Made by a program: the position numbers and the translations under genes. A model generated the notes under the pieces. That model did not search any database. It was given only the letters and a program-made list of their open reading frames with translations, and was not told the DNA's origin. Of a DNA stretch of 64,000 nucleotides, positions 37,060-46,170 are shown one piece after another (position 1 is the first letter of the stretch; the number at the start of each line of letters is the position of its first letter). Source of the DNA: CAVYTF01 sp963708205 (GTDB lineage: Bacteria > Bacteroidota > Bacteroidia > Chitinophagales > Chitinophagaceae); contig OY970196.1 in assembly GCA_963708205.1 (NCBI GenBank), positions 2,852,001-2,916,000 on the forward strand, in the 5' to 3' direction.

Positions 37060-37175
37060 AAAAAAAGATTGAACGATAATATTCATTCAATCAAAAACAT
37101 TACCCAAATGGCTCAACAAGTGTTCGCCCGTGCGAAACGCCAGCAGGGTGTAATCTTTCAAAAAAAGATTATTAA
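37060..37175 (+). promoter_or_regulatory. Leader region of rpmI-rplT
   Basis: The leader contains a 7-bp hairpin (GATTGAA at 37067-37073 / TTCAATC at 37086-37092), then a 26-codon reading frame starting at 37108 that overlaps the rpmI start. In several phyla L20 represses its own operon through the leader; no known L20 leader class can be identified by eye here, so autoregulation is inferred from position only. Confidence 0.35.
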
Positions 37176-37188
37176 ATGCCCAAAGTAA
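37108..37188 (+). CDS. Possible 26-residue leader peptide overlapping rpmI
   Basis: ATG at 37108 opens a frame encoding a basic peptide (MAQQVFARAKRQQGV...KCPK) ending TAA at 37186-37188, out of frame with rpmI and overlapping its ATG (37176). The higher-GC, codon-like stretch stands out in AT-rich upstream DNA. Overlap suggests translational coupling or a leader role; it could equally be a chance frame over a structured RNA. Confidence 0.3.
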   Translation: MAQQVFARAKRQQGVIFQKKIIKCPK

Positions 37189-37373
37189 AAACAAACTCAA
37201 GCGCTAAGAAACGCTTTAAGGTAACCGCAACAGGCGAGATTACTTATCAAAAATCTTTCAAACGTCACATCCTAACAAAAAAATCTAAAAAGCGCAAACG
37301 TGAGCTTGGTAAAAAAGGAATTGTAGGCGCGCCAAACAAAGATTTTGTGATGCGTTTATTAAGATTGAAATAG
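37176..37373 (+). CDS. rpmI: 50S ribosomal protein L35
   Basis: A 65-residue basic protein of the large ribosomal subunit, MPKVKTNSSAKKRFKVTATG... with the family core ILTKKSKKRKRELGKKG. Complete and of normal length. It forms an operon with rplT (62 bp downstream). infC, which commonly precedes these two genes, is absent here: the upstream gene is a divergent peptidase. Confidence 0.97.
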   Translation: MPKVKTNSSAKKRFKVTATGEITYQKSFKRHILTKKSKKRKRELGKKGIVGAPNKDFVMRLLRLK

Positions 37374-37435
37374 TAAATCAAAAAAAATTATTAATTATTT
37401 TAGAAAGAAAAATTCTAAGATTAAAATATTAAAAT

Positions 37436-37780
37436 ATGCCACGTTCAAAAAATGCAGTTGCATCAAGAGCAAGAAGAAAAAATATTTTAAATAAAGCCAA
37501 AGGGTTTTATGGTAAACGCAAAAACGTTTACACAGTTGCCAAAAATATTGTTGAAAAAGGAATGACCTATAGTTATGTAGGTCGCAAAATAAAAAAGCGC
37601 GAATACCGTACTTTATGGATCGCGCGTATTAATGCAGCTGTACGCGAAGAAGGAATTACTTATAGTGAATTTATTGACAAGCTCAATAAAAAAGGACTTG
37701 ACTTAAATCGCAAAGTACTTGCTGATCTTGCGATGAATGAACCCGCGAGTTTCAAAGCGCTTGTTGCTTCTATAAAGTAA
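37436..37780 (+). CDS. rplT: 50S ribosomal protein L20
   Basis: A 114-residue ribosomal protein essential for early 50S assembly. The N-terminal basic arm (MPRSKNAVASRARRKNILNKAKGFYGKRKNVYTVA) and the globular RNA-binding part (AREEGITYSEFIDKLNKKGLDLNRKVLADLA) are complete. In other bacteria L20 represses rpmI-rplT translation. A strong terminator follows 22 bp after the stop. Confidence 0.97.
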   Translation: MPRSKNAVASRARRKNILNKAKGFYGKRKNVYTVAKNIVEKGMTYSYVGRKIKKREYRTLWIARINAAVREEGITYSEFIDKLNKKGLDLNRKVLADLAMNEPASFKALVASIK

Positions 37781-37802
37781 AACAAAAAATTGAAAGGATT
37801 TG

Positions 37803-37829
37803 GGGAATGAAACTTCATTCCCTTTTTTT
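37803..37829 (+). terminator. Rho-independent terminator after rplT
   Basis: An 8-bp perfect stem GGGAATGA / TCATTCCC with an AACT loop, followed directly by seven T residues. Confidence 0.92.
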
Positions 37830-37851
37830 ATTTATATATCACTCAAAAAAC

Positions 37852-37859
37852 TATTTTTG
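37852..37859 (+). promoter_or_regulatory. TAnnTTTG -7 element for the arginine decarboxylase gene
   Basis: TATTTTTG is an exact match to the Bacteroidota -7 consensus, 42 bp before the ATG at 37902; a leader of about 35 nt is expected. The -33 region is not clear. Confidence 0.4.
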
Positions 37860-37901
37860 CACAAAAAAATTGCTTCCTAATTTAAACTTACTAACCGGAA
37901 G

Positions 37902-39335
37902 ATGAATAATACTTACACCGATCTGGTGAAACAAACTTTCCATTTTCCGCAGGAAGGTTTTATAACTACTGATGAAGGTTACCTCGAATTTAATGGCTTA
38001 GATCTAAAATCGCTGATAGCGAAATACGGCACGCCGATGAAGCTGACCTTTCTTCCCAAGATTGGCATGCAGATAAATAAGGCAAAAAAAATGTTTGCAA
38101 ATGCATATAAAAAACATAAGTACGAAGGCAAATATTTTTATTGTTACTGCACAAAAAGTTCCCAGTTTTCCTATGTTGTAGAAGAAGCTTTGAAGAATGA
38201 TATTCATTTAGAAACTTCTTATGCTTATGATATTGACATTATAAATAAATTGTACGAACGTAGAAAGATAAACAAAGATATTTATGTTATCTGCAATGGT
38301 TTTAAGCAACAAAAATATATCTCGCGTATTGCAAAACTTATCAATACCGGGTTTAAAAATATTATCCCGATCCTTGATAATAAAGAAGAATTAAAAGCCT
38401 ACCGAAAAACTGTTAAAGAGCCTTTCAAATTAGGTATTCGTGTGGCTGCGGAAGAAGAACCAAGTTTTCCTTTTTATACTTCAAGACTTGGCATCAGGGC
38501 TAAAGATATTTTAGAATTTTATGTAGATGAAATTGAAGGATATGAAGATAAGTTTCAATTAAAAATGCTGCATATTTTTTTAAATAAAGGCATTAAAGAT
38601 GATGTGTATTATTGGAGTGAATTAAATAAAATAATCAATCTTTATTGTCAACTAAAAAAAATATGTCCTGAACTTGATTCAATAAATATTGGTGGTGGTT
38701 TTCCAATAAAACATTCTCTTGGCTTTGAATATGATTACCAATTCATGATCAATGAAATAGTATTGAATATAAAACGAGCTTGCAAACGAACAAAAGTACC
38801 AATGCCGAATATTTATACAGAATTTGGAAGCTATACAGTTGGCGAAAGCATGGCACATATTTACAGCGTAATATCACAAAAGATTCAGAACGATAGAGAG
38901 TGTTGGTATATGATAGATTCTTCTTTCATCACAACACTACCTGATACATGGGGCATCGGGGAAAAATTTTTAATGTTGCCGATTAATAAATGGGATAATG
39001 AATATCAACGCGTGGTTCTTGGTGGTATCACCTGCGATAGCCATGATTATTACGATTCTGAGGAACATATTAATGAAGTTTTTCTGCCTAAGCTAACCTT
39101 CAACGGCAACGGCTCAGATCCAAAAATAAAAGAAGAGCCTTTATATGTTGGATTTTTTCATACAGGTGCATACCAGGATCAAATTAGCGGATATGGCGGC
39201 ATAAAACATTGTCTTATTCCTTCTCCAAAACATGTGATTGTGGAATATGATAAAAATGGAAAATTAATCGATTGGCTTTTTGCAAAAGAACAAACAGCCC
39301 ACAGTATGATGAAAATATTGGGCTATGAACGTTGA
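37902..39335 (+). CDS. speA: Arginine decarboxylase (PLP, alanine-racemase fold)
   Basis: A 477-residue PLP enzyme of the fold III group (alanine racemase / ornithine-DAP-arginine decarboxylase), expected to make agmatine for polyamine synthesis. The PLP lysine motif is YCYCTKSS (about residue 84), the phosphate-binding glycine segment is SINIGGGFPIKHS, and the C-terminal domain has GGITCDSHDYY and FFHTGAYQDQISGYGGIKHC. Bacteroidota carry this shorter form (about 465-480 residues) rather than the 630-residue biosynthetic SpeA. The arginine specificity is inferred from family resemblance; lysine or DAP are less likely. Confidence 0.8.
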   Translation: MNNTYTDLVKQTFHFPQEGFITTDEGYLEFNGLDLKSLIAKYGTPMKLTFLPKIGMQINKAKKMFANAYKKHKYEGKYFYCYCTKSSQFSYVVEEALKNDIHLETSYAYDIDIINKLYERRKINKDIYVICNGFKQQKYISRIAKLINTGFKNIIPILDNKEELKAYRKTVKEPFKLGIRVAAEEEPSFPFYTSRLGIRAKDILEFYVDEIEGYEDKFQLKMLHIFLNKGIKDDVYYWSELNKIINLYCQLKKICPELDSINIGGGFPIKHSLGFEYDYQFMINEIVLNIKRACKRTKVPMPNIYTEFGSYTVGESMAHIYSVISQKIQNDRECWYMIDSSFITTLPDTWGIGEKFLMLPINKWDNEYQRVVLGGITCDSHDYYDSEEHINEVFLPKLTFNGNGSDPKIKEEPLYVGFFHTGAYQDQISGYGGIKHCLIPSPKHVIVEYDKNGKLIDWLFAKEQTAHSMMKILGYER

Positions 39336-39797
39336 TTAAAACAAGCTCAATTTTTGTCGTCCTGAATAACTGAATGGAACATTAATAAAAACACCTGCTT
39401 TTCCCAAACGCGAAGTTCCCTTCACATCGAGTTGTATTTCCTGCGCAAAAAAAGCATTGAGCGAATTTTTGAAAAGATTACGCATATCAACCTGCATTTT
39501 TGAAGGCAAAGTAAATTCTGACCTTTTTGCAATATGCATTAAAGTATCGAGCTGATATTTTCCTAAATAGTTATTATTGATATAAACATCGCAATCGACA
39601 TGTTTTAATTCCACGCCAAAAGCATTTGGATTAAAATAAATCAGATCCAGCGAAACGGTGGACTGCTGGAAACCAATGCTATCAATTTTAAAATTATTCA
39701 AACCGCGATATTCAAAACCCTGTGGTTTTTGACAAGCTGCCAAACAAATAATTATTGCAAGAAAAAGAATTTTGTTCAAGAGTCTTTTTAAATGCAA
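39336..39797 (-). CDS. LEA-type (LEA14-like) lipoprotein
   Basis: A small lipoprotein with a lipobox (ICLAAC) and one LEA type 2 / LEA14-like beta-sandwich domain (KIDSIGFQQSTVSLDLIYFNPNAFGVELKHVDCDVYINN). There is no ATG at the 5' end: the frame opens at a TTG at 39866, but the downstream TTG at 39797 (or 39779) gives a proper signal peptide. The start is therefore uncertain. These domains occur in envelope and stress proteins of Bacteroidota; function unknown. Convergent with the arginine decarboxylase gene (no gap). Confidence 0.6.
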   Translation of the reverse strand: MHLKRLLNKILFLAIIICLAACQKPQGFEYRGLNNFKIDSIGFQQSTVSLDLIYFNPNAFGVELKHVDCDVYINNNYLGKYQLDTLMHIAKRSEFTLPSKMQVDMRNLFKNSLNAFFAQEIQLDVKGTSRLGKAGVFINVPFSYSGRQKLSLF

Positions 39798-39866
39798 AGT
39801 AGGAGCAATGATTTTGGTTTCCTCTTTTTTTTCAATAAAAAAAAATAAAAATTTTTTGCGCCTCAA

Positions 39867-40294
39867 TTTTTAATGCTATTTTATTTAGTAATAAAGAGAT
39901 GGAGTTCTATAAAATTATTTTAAAATGATTACTATCTATTTTAGTTTTATCAATTTTACAATTATGATTGATATTTAATTAGTTACAATGATTTAAAAAA
40001 TAAAAAAATTATTTATTCACCTTATATAAAGTATCTGAAAAGAACCAAATTCTTTTTAAATAAACAATCTTAAAAAAATGGACTAATTAACATTTAATAG
40101 ATTGATTATAAAAAGATTACCATTTTTTTAGAACAAAAAAAATCAAGTATTTTTTCATAGGATAATTTTTCTTTATAATTAAATCACTTATAAAGTAATT
40201 AATTGAACTTTATTTGCGTTAAGGACTTTTTAATCATTGATAAAAAATGAATCAAGTTTCTATAATTATCTTGTGGTGGTTTTATCCGTAAAAA
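39867..40294. other. AT-rich intergenic region without a gene
   Basis: About 430 bp of very AT-rich DNA between the divergent LEA-type and PorP genes. I see no open frame longer than about 17 codons, no tRNA-like structure and no clear hairpin. It must contain the promoters of both genes. Confidence 0.6.
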
Positions 40295-41320
40295 ATGAAA
40301 GCGATATTTTTACTTGCTGTTTTTTTTGTTTCTTTTTTCGCACAGGCACAACAACGTCCTATTTATACCCAGTATATTTTGAATAACTACATTATTAATC
40401 CTGCGGTTGCGGGTATTGAAAATTATTGGGATGTTAAAGCGAGCCACAGGCAGCAATGGGTTGGATTGAACGGCGCTCCAACTACGACCTATCTTACCAT
40501 TCAGGGACCTTTGCATAAAAGTATTTTCGACACGAGGCAAGATCCAAATTCGTCTCACATGGAAGGAGAAAATCCGCGCGGTCATGCATATTGGGAAGAT
40601 TATAGTGCAACAGATCCGCATGCAGGAATTGGGTTAACAATTGTAAATGATGAAACCGGTCCTATCAGCCGTATTTCAGTTGCCGGAACTTTTGCTTACC
40701 ATATTCCACTTAGTGGAATTACAAGCATAAGCGGTGGAATTTCTGTAGGCATGCAGGAAATAAAATTAAATACAGATAAATTAGATTTTGGCACTGATTA
40801 TCCTGTTGATCCAGCAGTATATGGAAGTGGGTATCTGAACAAATTAGAACCAGACATCAGCGCGGGTATTTGGTTGTATTCTCGTAATTATTTTCTAGGA
40901 GTATCTGCACAAAATATAGTGCCTTCTACACTTGATTTTTCGAATGATACATTTAAAGTGCAAAATGGAAAATTGATTCCTCACTTATTTTTATTGGCGG
41001 GATATAGGCTTTTAATAACAGAAGATATTAATTTTTTGCCTTCAATAATGTTGCGTTATGTAAACCCTTTGCCAGCCGGATTTGACCTTAATGGAAAAGT
41101 TTTATACCGGGATTTTTTATGGGCAGGCGCGTCCTATCGTTTCCAGGATGGGTTTGCAGCGATGGTTGGTTTAAATATAAGCGGCACAGTAAATATTGGT
41201 TATTCTTATGATTACACAACATCACCCTTGAACCAGGTTTCTTATGGAACACATGAAATCGTCGTTGGATTTTTAATTGGAAACCACTACGGAGACTGGT
41301 GTCCAAGGCATTTATGGTAA
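40295..41320 (+). CDS. PorP/SprF family type IX secretion membrane protein
   Basis: A 341-residue outer-membrane protein of the PorP/SprF family, associated with type IX secretion and gliding in Bacteroidota. The signal peptide ends AQAQ (about residue 20), and the family start QQRPIYTQYILNNYIINPAVAGIENY is clear, followed by an amphipathic beta barrel (HRQQWVGLNGAPTTTYLTIQGPL) to the C-terminus. Such genes often pair with a large SprB-like adhesin or a CTD protein; no such partner is next to it here, so it may be an orphan paralogue. Confidence 0.92.
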   Translation: MKAIFLLAVFFVSFFAQAQQRPIYTQYILNNYIINPAVAGIENYWDVKASHRQQWVGLNGAPTTTYLTIQGPLHKSIFDTRQDPNSSHMEGENPRGHAYWEDYSATDPHAGIGLTIVNDETGPISRISVAGTFAYHIPLSGITSISGGISVGMQEIKLNTDKLDFGTDYPVDPAVYGSGYLNKLEPDISAGIWLYSRNYFLGVSAQNIVPSTLDFSNDTFKVQNGKLIPHLFLLAGYRLLITEDINFLPSIMLRYVNPLPAGFDLNGKVLYRDFLWAGASYRFQDGFAAMVGLNISGTVNIGYSYDYTTSPLNQVSYGTHEIVVGFLIGNHYGDWCPRHLW

Positions 41321-41324
41321 GCGA

Positions 41325-41612
41325 TTAATATCTTCTATTAAAATTCCCTCTGTCATTCCGGTTATTTTTTGGTTTTTCTTCTGCTTCCTGCACAGATATT
41401 TTTTTGCCTTTTATTGCCACACCATTTAATGTATCAATTGTTTGCATGGCTTCTATTTTATTTGGCATATCTACAAAACCAAAACCTTTGCTCTTGCCGG
41501 TTGCCCTGTCTACGATTAGTCTTGCAGATAAAACTTCGCCATAAAGCTCAAACATTTCTTTAAGATCAACATCATCAAAATCATTTGGAAAGCCCGCAAC
41601 AAAAAGATTCAT
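41325..41612 (-). CDS. RRM-domain RNA-binding protein
   Basis: A 95-residue single RNA-recognition-motif protein. RNP2 (LFVAGFP) is near residues 3-9 and RNP1 (KGFGFVDM) near 43-50; the tail is Asn/Arg-rich (PKNNRNDRGNFNRRY). Bacterial RRM proteins of this size are common in Bacteroidota and cyanobacteria and may affect mRNA stability or cold response; no target is known. The stop lies 4 bp from the convergent PorP gene. Confidence 0.93.
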   Translation of the reverse strand: MNLFVAGFPNDFDDVDLKEMFELYGEVLSARLIVDRATGKSKGFGFVDMPNKIEAMQTIDTLNGVAIKGKKISVQEAEEKPKNNRNDRGNFNRRY

Positions 41613-41690
41613 GGTATTATATTTCAGGTAAAATTAAATATATGTAATCAACTGGGGCTTTATTTATTTTGAAGGATTTAATATTTAATC

Positions 41691-42734
41691 CTATTTCAAT
41701 TTCTCAGAGAGTTTAGGTCGCAATCTCGATTTTGATTTGTTGAAAATATTTTGCCCTTTATCTATTCCTTTACGCAGTTCTTTTTGCCGCTCAACGGGTT
41801 CATGTAAGGTTTCCTTGCATTCAATGCTGCAGCAGCTTTCAAATTTTTCTGCGCATTCTTTGCATTGAATAAAAAGTAAATGGCAACCATTGTTTTTACA
41901 ATTTACATGTATATCGCATGGCTTACCACACTGATGGCAAACCGCAATTACATCTTCAGTAATTCGCTCGCCAAGTCTTTCATCAAAAACAAAATTCTTT
42001 CCAATGAATTTAGTTTCTAAAATTTTATCCTTTATTTCTTTTGCGTAATTAATAATTCCGCCTTCAAGATGGAAAACATTTATAAAACCTTTGTGCAACA
42101 TGTATGCACTTGCTTTTTCACATCTGATGCCACCTGTGCAATACATAATAATGTTGTTATCCTCTTTTCCCTTTAACATATCAACAGCCATTGGCAATTG
42201 ATCACGAAAAGTATCTGAAGGAATTTCCACTGCATTTTCAAAATGACCGACCTCATATTCATAATGGTTGCGCATGTCAACAACGATCGTCCTGTTATCT
42301 TTTAAAAGTTCATTCATCTTTTCTGCATTAACATATTTCCCCTTTTTATTCATGTTGAATGAAATGTCATTAATGCCATCTGCAACAATTTTTTCACGCA
42401 CTTTTATTTTCAAAACCCAAAAAGATTTTCCATCGTTGTCAACTGCGATATTTAGCAGCACATTGTTTAATGGCTCAATAGAAAATAAAAAATCTTTGAA
42501 CGATTGGAAAATATTTCGCGGAATACTCAACTGCGCATTGATGCCTTCTTTGGCAACATAGATTCTGCCAAAAACATTTAAATTATATAAGTGCTTATAT
42601 AAATTATCCCGAAATTCCTGGGGATTTTCAATTGTAAAATACTTGTAAAAGCTAAGTGTAGTGCGCGGTTCCTTCTCTGCCAGCATTTTTTGCTTCAACT
42701 CTTCGCTGGAAATGCGGTTGTGTAATACTGCCAT
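41691..42734 (-). CDS. trhO: tRNA uridine(34) hydroxylase, rhodanese family
   Basis: TrhO (YceA) makes 5-hydroxyuridine at wobble position 34 with oxygen. The 347-residue protein has an N-terminal acylphosphatase-like domain, a central rhodanese domain with active-site C199 in MYCTGGIRCEKASAYM, and a C-terminal cysteine-rich segment (CHQCGKPC...CKECAEKFESCCSIEC) that is probably metal-binding. It is complete. Together with mnmE earlier in the window it forms the second wobble-uridine modification gene here. Confidence 0.92.
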   Translation of the reverse strand: MAVLHNRISSEELKQKMLAEKEPRTTLSFYKYFTIENPQEFRDNLYKHLYNLNVFGRIYVAKEGINAQLSIPRNIFQSFKDFLFSIEPLNNVLLNIAVDNDGKSFWVLKIKVREKIVADGINDISFNMNKKGKYVNAEKMNELLKDNRTIVVDMRNHYEYEVGHFENAVEIPSDTFRDQLPMAVDMLKGKEDNNIIMYCTGGIRCEKASAYMLHKGFINVFHLEGGIINYAKEIKDKILETKFIGKNFVFDERLGERITEDVIAVCHQCGKPCDIHVNCKNNGCHLLFIQCKECAEKFESCCSIECKETLHEPVERQKELRKGIDKGQNIFNKSKSRLRPKLSEKLK

Positions 42735-42974
42735 AAGTTTTAAATTTCTAACATCGGCATTGCCAATGTTCCATTAATAAATGGGCTCATATTTAAGATG
42801 AGTAAAATTTGCTGGGCAAAGATAAGGTTGATTTTTTTTAGAATTAATGAGGTATGATTTTGAAATAGCTCAATAGAAAAGTGAACGACGGGATTTTCTA
42901 ATTTGCTGCTTCGACACGCAGATTGCCCAACGATGATACTACGAAAAACCGCTGCTGATATAAAAAAAATATTC

Positions 42975-45437
42975 TTAATTATCTCTTGGACCATCGAGCA
43001 AACCATTGACTGAAATACGCACGCCGCTTGTATACATGCCAGGCGATAAATATGCCTGAATAAAATCTATGCGCCCGATCTTGAAAATATTTTCTATAGA
43101 AAAATAACCTTCATAATAATATTGCGAATTGCTGATGTTTAAAGTGTTTGCACCAACAACGAAGAACCAATTTTCTTTGCGGAATAAAGGAATTTTGTTT
43201 GATAATAATCCATTAAGATGATATTCTGCATGCCCTGAAACATAGAGTGGCGCTGTGTTACTGAACTGATAATAAAACATGAGCAAGTACGTATTAAGAT
43301 AATCTGATGCGAAAGTTCCGCGATTGCCAAGGTATTGATTGTAATCTGGAATGTATGTTTTGTGCGCATTAAAAAAACCACCGAAAGTAACATGATAATC
43401 AAACTTGCCGGCGAGTTTTAAATTAATGGTATCTATGACGCCGAGCGACCATTTTGTATAATCAACATCACTGCTGAAAACTCCATAAATTCCTTGTGTG
43501 ATATTTGCAGTAATGGTTGGATATTTTGAGCCGATATACATTTTTTTATTTGGAAATTCTATATACTTTGCGCCGGGAATCCATTCAATATTCAAGGAAG
43601 AAACTAATGCCTGGTGATGCGGAATATTCATATCTGTTAACTCAACAGGATAGTTTGGTGTGAAGTGATGATTGCCAATGTTGAAAAAACTATAATCTGT
43701 TGTATTTTCAAGAGGCATTCTATCTTGGTATTCGGCTGTAACCGTTGCTGTTACTCCATTTCCGAAGCCTTTGGTATAAGCAAGCCTGCCGTAAGCAGCC
43801 TGGTAAATCTTCAAATAATTTTGATGATATACTAAAGAAACAATTGTGTTTGAACGAATGGAAACAGGCTGATCATTATTAAACTGAAATACATTTCTTC
43901 CTCCCGAAAAAAATAATGAATTGGTATTTTTTGTATTAAAATCATAGATGCCTGTTATGTGTGAATTGAAGTGATGATTGCTGAATCCATAACGCACATT
44001 TGTAAGAAGCGAGAGATGATCTTTGTCTTTAAAAGTTTTATCAAAAATCGGAGAGTAGCTTACAACCCAACCTTCAACTGTGTTGTAGTTGATGATGTTA
44101 ATTATAGCAGGTTCAAAGAATGAAAAATGATCTTTTGTTTTGTAAAATGTTTCTCCTGTTATAAAAATATTTCCAAAGCGGATCTTGCTTTTTATTCTGT
44201 CTAATGAATCAAGATAATGTGGATTTTTACGTGCAATTTCTAAAGAGTCTTTCTTTTGATAATCACTTATTTCTTCTTGTCGCAAAGGAATTGGCCGAAT
44301 ACTGTCCCAATATGTTGTCGGCTTTTTGTTGGCACTGTCTTGATATTTTAAAACTGTGTTATTAAAAAAGTTTTGTGGAAAATTTGGGTTCAGATCAAAC
44401 TTATTATACACCTGCACAAAATTTCCGTATCCATCAAAACCAAGCAACTTAAAAGATGGATAAATGACCTGTTGTTTTATTACCCATGTATTATTTATAG
44501 GCACATAAGTTTGTTCAATTTTTAGTGTGTCTAAAAACTGCATTTGATTTTCTTTGAGAATAAAAAGTTGCAAACTATAAATGCGCCACGACTCTTCAAT
44601 AATATTTATATAACCATTAAATAAAGGTTCAAATTTTCTTATGGGGGTTACAACAATGCGGTCAATAATTTTACCATTATCATAAAAACTTCCTGTGAAT
44701 TTATAATGATAATATTGCAATGCATTATCTGCAATAGGAGAGATAAAGCCCCGCTGGTTAAGGTTCTTGCCGATCTGCACATTGCTGTTATAAAACGAAA
44801 TTATTTGAGGCATACTAAAACCAAAGCCATCGCTGTTGCCGCTAACCCTTGTAGAAATAACTTCAGTTTTTGTGTTTGGCTGATCCACAAAGTACTTTGC
44901 CAATGTCTCTGATAAAAAGATCATTTTCTTTTTGCTCGTGTCGCCATCTTCAAAATCAACGGGGTTGCCTAGAAATTTCTTTGGATAATTACGCAACTGC
45001 AATTGACCTTTAATATATACTTCACACTGAAATTTTTGTTGTTCTTTTTCATATTCAGCACGCTTTTTAATTGCATTGCGAATAATTTCATAAGCAGGAT
45101 CTTCCTGACCGGATTTTACTTTTACATCTTTTAAATAATAAGTTATTACCTCAAGCTGAAAGTTAACAACAGCGGCGCTTTCAGAGATCGTTATTTTTTT
45201 TTCTGCAGTGGTATAACCAACGTGAGCGCATTGCAAAATATAAGTTCCGGGTTGTAATGACATTGAAAATTTACCACTATCATTAGCTGAAACGCCGATG
45301 GACGTGCCTTTAACAATAATTGATGCAAAGCTTAGTGGCTCATCAAAGTATCCTGTAACGGTCCCTGAAATTTTTTGTGCAATTAATATTTGTGTAAAGA
45401 ATAAAGTAACTGATAAGGCAAAGAGCAATTTTCTCAT
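42975..45437 (-). CDS. DUF5686 outer-membrane protein with carboxypeptidase-like regulatory domain
   Basis: An 820-residue outer-membrane protein. The signal peptide ends LIAQ (about 20). Residues 22-105 form a CarboxypepD_reg-like beta domain (KISGTVTGYFDEPLSFASIIVKGTSIG), as on TonB-linked proteins, followed by a long DUF5686 barrel region (about 120-820) with many aromatic beta strands and a final FIQAYLSPGMYTSGVRISV. No plug domain is seen, so it is not a TonB receptor. Function unknown; members are widespread in Bacteroidota. Confidence 0.9.
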   Translation of the reverse strand: MRKLLFALSVTLFFTQILIAQKISGTVTGYFDEPLSFASIIVKGTSIGVSANDSGKFSMSLQPGTYILQCAHVGYTTAEKKITISESAAVVNFQLEVITYYLKDVKVKSGQEDPAYEIIRNAIKKRAEYEKEQQKFQCEVYIKGQLQLRNYPKKFLGNPVDFEDGDTSKKKMIFLSETLAKYFVDQPNTKTEVISTRVSGNSDGFGFSMPQIISFYNSNVQIGKNLNQRGFISPIADNALQYYHYKFTGSFYDNGKIIDRIVVTPIRKFEPLFNGYINIIEESWRIYSLQLFILKENQMQFLDTLKIEQTYVPINNTWVIKQQVIYPSFKLLGFDGYGNFVQVYNKFDLNPNFPQNFFNNTVLKYQDSANKKPTTYWDSIRPIPLRQEEISDYQKKDSLEIARKNPHYLDSLDRIKSKIRFGNIFITGETFYKTKDHFSFFEPAIINIINYNTVEGWVVSYSPIFDKTFKDKDHLSLLTNVRYGFSNHHFNSHITGIYDFNTKNTNSLFFSGGRNVFQFNNDQPVSIRSNTIVSLVYHQNYLKIYQAAYGRLAYTKGFGNGVTATVTAEYQDRMPLENTTDYSFFNIGNHHFTPNYPVELTDMNIPHHQALVSSLNIEWIPGAKYIEFPNKKMYIGSKYPTITANITQGIYGVFSSDVDYTKWSLGVIDTINLKLAGKFDYHVTFGGFFNAHKTYIPDYNQYLGNRGTFASDYLNTYLLMFYYQFSNTAPLYVSGHAEYHLNGLLSNKIPLFRKENWFFVVGANTLNISNSQYYYEGYFSIENIFKIGRIDFIQAYLSPGMYTSGVRISVNGLLDGPRDN

Positions 45438-45561
45438 AAAGGAATTTCAATGTAAAATATCAACCAAAATAAAAGGAAGTTTTAATAAGCACCTGCAGAA
45501 TTTTTTTTGACATGATTTACTAAATTGTTATCAAACCATTTATCTTGCCAAAAAAAATAGG

Positions 45562-46170
45562 ATGAGAAAATATTTTACCATGATTGCCTTCGTCGGCATT
45601 TTTTTTATGTTTGGTTGTAATAAAACATCACAAACTAATGAAGTTTCAATTAACAGCAACGATACTTCGCAACTTTTAACAACACAACAAATTAATAATA
45701 TCATTCGCCACCAGCTTGCACAAAATAAAAGTTTCGACTGGAAAGATGTTTCTGATAAAGTAATCTGGAGTGCTTTGCAGCAAAGCGATCATATACTTTC
45801 AATAGGATATAAACCTGCAAATGAAATAAATGTTGATGATGAGCTTACTAAAATAAATATTAAAGAAAGCAAATGGCAAACTGCCAAACAGCAAGTGCTT
45901 GATCTTATTTATAATTCAGAAAAAAATAGCCAGCCTTCTTTAAAACCAACGCAGCTCGAGGTTTGGAAAGAAAATGTTTTACCTGTAATAGATGTTTATG
46001 TAAAAGATATAAAAACAATTACGCTTTTACGTGCTAGTAATTTAGTGAGATATGCAGAGCCGATGGGTTATGATCCCGGAACGTATGAAAAGAATTTGGC
46101 CAACAAAAAACTGAAACAAGCATCATCAGCGGCAGTGGTTGCGGAGGCTATGATGGCAATACAGGTTTAG
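45562..46170 (+). CDS. S8 peptidase, N-terminal part before frame break
   Basis: A 202-residue frame with a lipoprotein-like signal (MIAFVGIFFMFGCNKTSQ, C19) and a propeptide-like Lys/Gln-rich region. It crosses CAAAAAAC (A6 at 46105-46110), after which the frame reads LKQASSAAVVAEAMMAIQV then stops. Adding one base in the tract gives instead TETSIISGSGCGGYDGN and GLVNGVDYTVVAPD, which continue without a stop into the protease frame at 46284. The two pieces are therefore one gene broken by one base. Confidence 0.75.
   Translation: MRKYFTMIAFVGIFFMFGCNKTSQTNEVSINSNDTSQLLTTQQINNIIRHQLAQNKSFDWKDVSDKVIWSALQQSDHILSIGYKPANEINVDDELTKINIKESKWQTAKQQVLDLIYNSEKNSQPSLKPTQLEVWKENVLPVIDVYVKDIKTITLLRASNLVRYAEPMGYDPGTYEKNLANKKLKQASSAAVVAEAMMAIQV

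Noticed and set aside
42740..43006. 88-residue minus-strand frame between the DUF5686 gene and trhO
   Set aside because: It overlaps the end of the DUF5686 gene, lacks a good start, and its composition is that of AT-rich intergenic DNA.
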